Below, piece after piece: positions 6,557 to 10,051 of a DNA stretch of 10,051 nucleotides. Every line of letters starts with the position of its first letter. The first letter of the stretch is position 1. The DNA lies in the NCBI GenBank assembly GCA_007128515.1, contig SKXI01000190.1:1-10051 (forward strand), given 5' to 3'. The position numbers and the translations under genes are program-made. Source of the DNA: Halococcaceae archaeon (GTDB lineage: Archaea; Halobacteriota; Halobacteria; Halobacteriales; Halalkalicoccaceae). The notes under the pieces are model-generated. The model made no database searches and was not told where the DNA came from. It saw nothing but the letters and a program-made list of their open reading frames with translations.

Positions 6557-6575
6557 GCTTTCGGTCGGCTTTTGG
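6557..6575. promoter_or_regulatory. Shared divergent promoter region between 6527 (-) and 6599 (+)
   Basis: Two T-rich boxes lie in the 71-bp divergent gap. CTTTTGG (6569-6575) is about 27 nt before GTG 6599 on the plus strand. CTTTCGG (6559-6565), read as CCGAAAG on the minus strand, is about 33 nt before ATG 6527. Each has the spacing expected for its own gene, so the two promoters would be only a few bases apart and could compete. Confidence 0.33.
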
Positions 6576-6598
6576 CCCGCACTCCCCAACGTGTCCCC

Positions 6599-7198
6599 GT
6601 GCGACCGACGAGCCAGGGCCGATTTCGCGTGCTGGAGAACCCACACGGGGAGGGGCTGGTCCTCGTGGAAGTGGAGACGATGGAGCCGACGGCCGTCGAG
6701 CCGACCGGGCGGACCGAGGGGGTTCGCCCCGGCTACCTGATCGACGGGACGGTGGCTTGGGACGAGGGCCGGGCGGAACTGGTCGAGGTGAGCGTGAGGG
6801 AGCGAAGCCTGATCGAGTTCGTCGACGGTGCGGAGCCGCTGTTCGAGGTCGCCCGGGAGCTCTGCGAGGAGACCCGGCGGGCGGGCGAGGCGGTCGGGTC
6901 GCGGACCACCGTTAGTACGGATGGGGTGGCGAACGGCGCGCTCTACGCCTTCGCCGACGGCGGCGCGCGGGACGTCTTCGACGAACTCTCCACGGGAGCG
7001 CTCCCGATCGAGCCGCTGCTCGACCGCCTGGGCGAGCACGCGGAGGGCCCACACGAGGTCTTCGTCCTCCGATCGCCCGAGGTCGCGTTCGTCCTGGTCT
7101 ACCTCGTCGCCCGGAAGGGCTCGACGCTCGCCGACACCGTGAGGGAGACCTACGGCTGCCCGCGACCGACCGAACCCGAGACCGAGAGCGGATCGTAA
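6599..7198 (+). CDS. Haloarchaeal conserved protein, probably DUF6663 family
   Basis: A 199-aa acidic soluble protein. The whole sequence resembles a haloarchaea-restricted family that I recall as DUF6663; the number is from memory. Typical segments are GRFRVLENP (7-15), VLVEVETMEPT (21-31), YLIDGTVAWDEG (46-57), LIEFVDGAEPLFEVA (71-85), GALYAFADGGARDVFDEL (113-130) and VFVLRSPEVAFVLVYLVARKG (154-174). Function is unknown; it has no signal peptide, no obvious catalytic motif and no zinc ligands. The start is taken as GTG 6599, which yields MRPTSQGRF and has a TATA-like box at leaderless distance. The frame is open further upstream, but that stretch overlaps the divergent gene and is Arg-rich. 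The peroxiredoxin gene follows 31 bp downstream on the same strand, so co-transcription is possible, though that gene also has a candidate promoter of its own. Confidence 0.8.
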   Translation: MRPTSQGRFRVLENPHGEGLVLVEVETMEPTAVEPTGRTEGVRPGYLIDGTVAWDEGRAELVEVSVRERSLIEFVDGAEPLFEVARELCEETRRAGEAVGSRTTVSTDGVANGALYAFADGGARDVFDELSTGALPIEPLLDRLGEHAEGPHEVFVLRSPEVAFVLVYLVARKGSTLADTVRETYGCPRPTEPETESGS

Positions 7199-7229
7199 CG
7201 GTTTGGAGGGCTCGGGGTCCACTGTCACC

Positions 7230-7739
7230 ATGCTCGACGTTGGCGAGGAGGCCCCGCGGTTCGCGCTCGACGATCAGAACGGTGAGACGGTCGAACTGGA
7301 GGAGGTCGACGCTCCCGTCGTCGTCTACTTCTATCCGAGGGCCGACACCCCCGGCTGTACGACCGAGGCCTGTGGCTTCCGGGACCGGTACGACGAGTTC
7401 GACGACCGGGGGATCGAGGTGCTCGGGATCAGCGACGACCCGATCGAGGACCTCGCGTCGTTCGCCGAGAGCTACGACCTTCCGTTTCGCCTGCTCAGCG
7501 ATCCCGACGGCGAGGTCGCGAGCGCCTACGACTCCTACGGCGAGAAGGAGATGTTCGGGAACGTCTTCGACGGGACGTTCAGGAACACGTACGTGATCGG
7601 CGGTGACGGGACCGTCCTCGCCGCCTACGAGGGGGTCTCTCCCGAGGGGCACGCCGACGAGATCCTCGCGGATCTCGACGCGATAGGGTCGAACCGAGGG
7701 GGCGATCGGTACGCGTCGTCGGTCGACGGTACGGAATAA
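7230..7739 (+). CDS. bcp: Peroxiredoxin, Bcp/PrxQ type
   Basis: A cytoplasmic thiol peroxidase that reduces hydrogen peroxide and organic hydroperoxides with electrons from a thioredoxin-type donor. The ATG at 7230 starts MLDVGEEAPRFAL, the standard opening of the family; a TTG 27 bp earlier adds residues with no family support. The active-site region FYPRADTPGCTTEACGFRD spans 34-52, with the peroxidatic cysteine at C43 and a second cysteine at C48, the PrxQ arrangement for an intramolecular disulfide. The conserved Thr (T40) and Pro (P36) of PxxxT/C are present. The later arginine is R118 in FRNTYVIGGDG. Its length (169 aa) is slightly above the usual 150-160 because of a polar tail after about residue 152. 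It follows the DUF6663-like gene by 31 bp; GTTTGG at 7201-7206 lies 27 nt before the ATG and may serve as its own TATA-like box. Confidence 0.95.
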   Translation: MLDVGEEAPRFALDDQNGETVELEEVDAPVVVYFYPRADTPGCTTEACGFRDRYDEFDDRGIEVLGISDDPIEDLASFAESYDLPFRLLSDPDGEVASAYDSYGEKEMFGNVFDGTFRNTYVIGGDGTVLAAYEGVSPEGHADEILADLDAIGSNRGGDRYASSVDGTE

Positions 7740-7860
7740 ATAGAGTATATAGTAACCGATCGTTCGGCAATCGTTACCGATAGACGAGATGTCGACGAAC
7801 GTGTAACTCGCCGATCGGTATGGATTTCGGGGCCGAGGGGCGATTCGATGCAGGCGTAAC

Positions 7861-7869
7861 GTATAGATA
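7861..7869 (+). promoter_or_regulatory. TATA-like box of the MgtC/DUF4010 gene
   Basis: GTATAGATA is centred about 31 nt before ATG 7896 and is preceded by GCGTAAC, which could be a BRE-like element. The spacing places transcription start within a few bases of the ATG. It abuts the 16-bp palindrome at 7868-7883. Confidence 0.5.
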
Positions 7870-7883
7870 CATAGCGCTATGTA
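7868..7883. promoter_or_regulatory. Perfect 16-bp palindrome, candidate repressor operator
   Basis: TACATAGCGCTATGTA is identical on both strands. It sits between the TATA-like box (which it touches) and the ATG at 7896, with its centre 20 nt before the start codon. A dimeric regulator bound there would block recruitment of RNA polymerase, so a repressor operator is the simplest reading. I cannot assign it to a known regulator: it does not match the DtxR-type consensus I know. The palindrome is directly visible; the function is inference. Confidence 0.5.
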
Positions 7884-7895
7884 CTCTCAATAGCC

Positions 7896-9134
7896 ATGCT
7901 GGACGAGCTGCTCGCCTCCGTCAACCCGACCGTGCTCCAGCTCCTGCTGGCGACGGCGCTGGGGACGTTCCTGGGCCTCGAACGCGAGTGGTCCGGCAAG
8001 TCCGCGGGCATCCGCACGTTCGCGTTGATCACGCTCGCGGGGGCGGTGTTCACGATCCTCGGACAGGAGCTTCTGCTGGTCGTCGGCGGGCTGCTCGTCG
8101 TCGCTCAGGGCGTGTTCATGGGCGTCCGCGGGCTGTTCGAAGAGGAACACGGGCTCTCGCTCACGACGAGCGTGAGCCTGTTCGTCGCCTACGGCGTCGG
8201 CATCCTCGTCGCCTCGGGCTTCCTGCTCGAGGGCGTGGTCGTCGCGCTGTTGTCCTCGCTGCTCCTCGTCCTGAAGCGCGAACTCCACGGCTTCGCCCGC
8301 GAGCTCTCGCACGACGAGGTCCGGAGCGCGAGCGAGCTCGCCATCATCGCGTTCGTCATCTACCCCCTCCTCCCGACGGACCCGATCGGGCCGTGGAACG
8401 CGATCGATCCCCGGACGGTGTGGCTGCTCGTCATCGCGATGAGCGCCATCGGGTTCGCCAACTACGTCCTGATCCAGACCTACGGCGCGGAGGGGATCGG
8501 TCTCAGTGGGTTCCTCGGGGGGCTGGTGAACTCGACGGCCGTCGTCGGCGAACTCGCCTCGCGGACCGGCGAGGGCGAGTTCGACCGCCTCGCGGTCGGC
8601 GGGATCATGCTCGCCATCGCGGCGATGTCGTTTCGGAACGCGGTGATCGTCGTGTTGTTTCTCCCCGAACTCGCGCTGCTCGTCGGCGTCCCGCTGGTGG
8701 CGATGACGCTCGCGGGTGTCGCCATCTCGCTCCGCGTGGGTGACTGGTACGGGGAGTTCGAGGCGGAGTTCGACTCGCCGTTCAGCCTGAAATCGGCGCT
8801 GAAGTTCGGGACGCTCTTTCTCGTCGTGCTCGTCGCCTCGGCGGCCGCCCAGGCGACCGTCGGCGAGGCCGGCTTCGTGCTCACGAGCGCGCTCGGCGGG
8901 CTGGTCTCCTCCGGCTCGGTCGCCACCACCGCGGTCGTGCTCGTGGGCAACGGCCAGCTCGCTCCGACGACCGCCGCGGTCGGCGTCGTCGTCGCGACCG
9001 CGGTGAGCGTCGTCACGAAGGTCGCGCTCGCCGCCTCGATGCGCCGGTCGATCGTCAGGCCCGTCGGGATGGCGAGCGCGGCGCTGATCGCCGTCGGCGT
9101 GCTCGCGACGGTCGCCGTGGTCGCGCTCGCCTAA
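7896..9134 (+). CDS. MgtC/SapB and DUF4010 domain membrane protein
   Basis: A 412-aa polytopic membrane protein. The N-terminal MgtC/SapB-type domain (about 12-130) shows the family signature GLEREWSGKSAGIRTFALIT (27-46). The C-terminal DUF4010 domain (about 175-385) has two similar glycine-rich segments, GGLVNSTAVVGELASR (208-223) and GGLVSSGSVATTAVV (334-348), suggesting an internal duplication. Around 11-13 hydrophobic helices can be counted. The role is unknown: MgtC proteins are linked to growth in low magnesium in bacteria, but this two-domain architecture has no established transport substrate. The ATG at 7896 is the natural start, with a TATA-like box and a perfect palindrome just upstream, so expression is probably regulated. 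Its stop codon overlaps the convergent stop of the phosphodiesterase gene by 4 bp (9131-9134). It looks complete. Confidence 0.92.
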   Translation: MLDELLASVNPTVLQLLLATALGTFLGLEREWSGKSAGIRTFALITLAGAVFTILGQELLLVVGGLLVVAQGVFMGVRGLFEEEHGLSLTTSVSLFVAYGVGILVASGFLLEGVVVALLSSLLLVLKRELHGFARELSHDEVRSASELAIIAFVIYPLLPTDPIGPWNAIDPRTVWLLVIAMSAIGFANYVLIQTYGAEGIGLSGFLGGLVNSTAVVGELASRTGEGEFDRLAVGGIMLAIAAMSFRNAVIVVLFLPELALLVGVPLVAMTLAGVAISLRVGDWYGEFEAEFDSPFSLKSALKFGTLFLVVLVASAAAQATVGEAGFVLTSALGGLVSSGSVATTAVVLVGNGQLAPTTAAVGVVVATAVSVVTKVALAASMRRSIVRPVGMASAALIAVGVLATVAVVALA

Positions 9135-9859
9135 CCGAACGGTCGATCCGCGATGACGCCGTCGACGCCCGCCGCGCGCAGCCGCCGGAACTCCCGCTCG
9201 GTCGTCGCCGTCCACGCCTCGACGGAGAGGCCGGTCCCCTGCGCGCGCTCGACGAGGTCGGTCGCCAGCGGGAGCCCGAGACGGGGGTGGATCGCCTCGC
9301 AGCCGAGGCGGTCGGCGAGCCGAACGCTCCGCCGGACGTCCTCGCGAGCGTAGAGCCAGTTCGGGTAGCCGGGGACGACCGGTTCGAGGAGCTGAACGGG
9401 CAGCGAACCGGGGACCACCAGCGCGCGACGAACCTCCCCTTCGACCGCTCGCGTCTCCGAGAGGGCGGCCGGGTCGGCGGCGGAGACCAGCGGGTCGTGG
9501 CCGTGTCGATCCGCGAGGGCGACGACGTCGGCGAGCAGTCCGCGTTCTTTCAGCTCGGGGATCACCTCGACCTCGGGCGAGAGCGCCTCGAACAGCTCGC
9601 CGAGTCGGGGCACGGGCTCGGCCGAGTCGAGCACCGAGAGCTCCCGGAGGTCGTCGTAGGCCGTCGAGGCGAGGGGTTTCCTGACGCCGGTGAGCCGCGT
9701 GAGCCGCTCGTCGTGGAAGGCGACGAGTTCGCCGGAGCCACACCGCCTGACGTCGACTTCGATCGCGTCGGCGACCCGAGCGGCGGCGCGGGCGGCGGCG
9801 AGCGTGTTCTCGGGGTACTCGGCCGCGAAGCCACGGTGAGCGATCAGCCGCACCGTCAT
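9131..9859 (-). CDS. Glycerophosphodiester phosphodiesterase family protein
   Basis: A GDPD-family TIM-barrel phosphodiesterase, 242 aa, expected to hydrolyse glycerophosphodiesters to an alcohol and glycerol phosphate with a divalent metal. The ATG at 9859 starts MTVRLIAHRGF; the frame is open to 9895, but the added residues are Arg-rich and not family-like. Catalytic and metal-binding signatures are intact: HRG at 8-10 in AHRGFAAEYPENT, IEVDVR at 33-38 (E34, D36), FHDE at 48-51 (H49 as the second catalytic histidine) and PELK at 101-104 (E102). The C-terminus carries the usual GVDGVIADRP motif. It has no signal peptide, so it is cytoplasmic. It is followed convergently, with overlapping stops, by the DUF4010 gene; upstream on the same strand lies a second GDPD gene 79 bp away. 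In archaea with ether lipids the physiological substrate is uncertain. Confidence 0.93.
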   Translation of the reverse strand: MTVRLIAHRGFAAEYPENTLAAARAAARVADAIEVDVRRCGSGELVAFHDERLTRLTGVRKPLASTAYDDLRELSVLDSAEPVPRLGELFEALSPEVEVIPELKERGLLADVVALADRHGHDPLVSAADPAALSETRAVEGEVRRALVVPGSLPVQLLEPVVPGYPNWLYAREDVRRSVRLADRLGCEAIHPRLGLPLATDLVERAQGTGLSVEAWTATTEREFRRLRAAGVDGVIADRPFG

Positions 9860-9890
9860 ACTGATCGGTGCGCGTCGTTCCCGTGTCGGC

Positions 9891-9906
9891 CGCACGACGG
9901 CGTGCG
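9891..9906. repeat. Short inverted repeat CGCACG-ACGG-CGTGCG
   Basis: A 6-bp perfect stem with a 4-base loop in the 79-bp gap between the two phosphodiesterase genes, 33 nt after the stop of the upstream one. It could be a weak RNA hairpin at that transcript's end, but there is no T-tract, so it is not a convincing terminator. Confidence 0.3.
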
Positions 9907-9938
9907 ATCGAACCGGAAAGCAGTCACACCCATCACCC

Positions 9939-10051
9939 TCAGAGGAGGTCCCAGCGGTCGGCGATGAGGCCGTCGACGCCCGCGTCCGCGAGCGTGCGGG
10001 CCTGCGAGAGCGTCGAGACGCTCCAGGCGTTCACCTCGAGGTCGTGCTCGC
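9939..10051 (-). CDS. Second glycerophosphodiester phosphodiesterase, C-terminal fragment cut by the window edge
   Basis: Only the last 37 residues are in the window: they begin EHDLEVNAWSVSTLSQ and end AGVDGLIADRWDLL before a TGA at 9941-9939. The hydrophobic strand with NAW (compare VEAWT in the downstream gene) and the terminal GVDGLIADRWD are the last barrel strand and closing motif of the GDPD family. This makes it a probable paralogue of the complete gene at 9131-9859, same strand, 79 bp upstream. Catalytic residues lie outside the window, so whether it is active cannot be judged. Confidence 0.82.
   Translation of the reverse strand, partial: EHDLEVNAWSVSTLSQARTLADAGVDGLIADRWDLL

Larger units (their letters stand above)
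7740..7895. other. AT-rich intergenic region before the MgtC/DUF4010 gene
   Basis: The 156 bp between the two plus-strand genes drop to about 45% G+C at 7741-7800. An imperfect hairpin can form: GTAAC at 7752-7756 pairs with GTTAC at 7773-7777, extended by GAT/ATC with one bulged base. It could mark the 3' end of the peroxiredoxin mRNA or be a protein site. GTATATAG at 7745-7752 looks like a TATA element, but no gene starts at the matching distance. Confidence 0.4.

Noticed and set aside
6479..7231. 250-codon minus-strand open frame opposite the DUF6663-like gene
   Set aside because: It overlaps a plus-strand gene with family-like sequence and the start of a small membrane-protein gene, and it has no domain of its own.
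7887..9743. 618-codon minus-strand open frame opposite the DUF4010 gene
   Set aside because: It is an antisense artefact of codon bias; the product is an Arg/Asp/Glu/His-rich low-complexity string, and the plus-strand frame encodes a clear MgtC/DUF4010 protein.

Overview
The window looks like a chromosomal segment of a halophilic archaeon (class Halobacteria). Coding DNA is about 68-70% G+C where I counted it. The soluble proteins are strongly acidic. One predicted lipoprotein carries a twin-arginine signal followed by a lipobox, the usual haloarchaeal arrangement. Several genes have TATA-like boxes about 27-30 nt before the start codon, as expected for leaderless or nearly leaderless archaeal transcripts. 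I cannot name the genus.

Layout. (1) 1-4044, minus strand: a TAXI-type TRAP transporter operon, read in the order substrate-binding lipoprotein, DUF1850 protein, fused DctQM permease. The genes are 7 nt apart and then overlap by 11 nt; the permease runs off the left edge. Together they should make a secondary, probably Na+-driven, uptake system for an unidentified small organic anion. (2) 4218-4583, plus strand: an unrecognised 121-aa soluble protein with a likely leaderless promoter. (3) About 4590-6060: a block of lower G+C (about 47-60% in the lines counted). It holds a 74-bp MITE-like inverted-repeat element flanked by TA, a tandem-domain VOC/PhnB-like protein (minus), and a 289-bp AT-richer stretch with no recognisable gene. 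(4) 6063-6527, minus strand: two small two-helix membrane proteins. (5) 6599-7739, plus strand: a haloarchaeal conserved protein (probably the DUF6663 family) followed by a Bcp-type peroxiredoxin. (6) 7896-9134, plus strand: an MgtC/SapB-DUF4010 membrane protein. A perfect 16-bp palindrome lies between its TATA-like box and its start codon and looks like an operator. (7) 9131-10051, minus strand: two consecutive glycerophosphodiester phosphodiesterase genes, the second cut by the right edge.

Most of this is ordinary haloarchaeal housekeeping and transport. I see no defence system, CRISPR array, tRNA, rRNA or complete insertion sequence. The points most worth a second look are the operator-like palindrome before the MgtC/DUF4010 gene, the MITE-like element, the lower-G+C block around the VOC gene, the very acidic tether of the TAXI binding protein, and the role of DUF1850 in the transporter operon.
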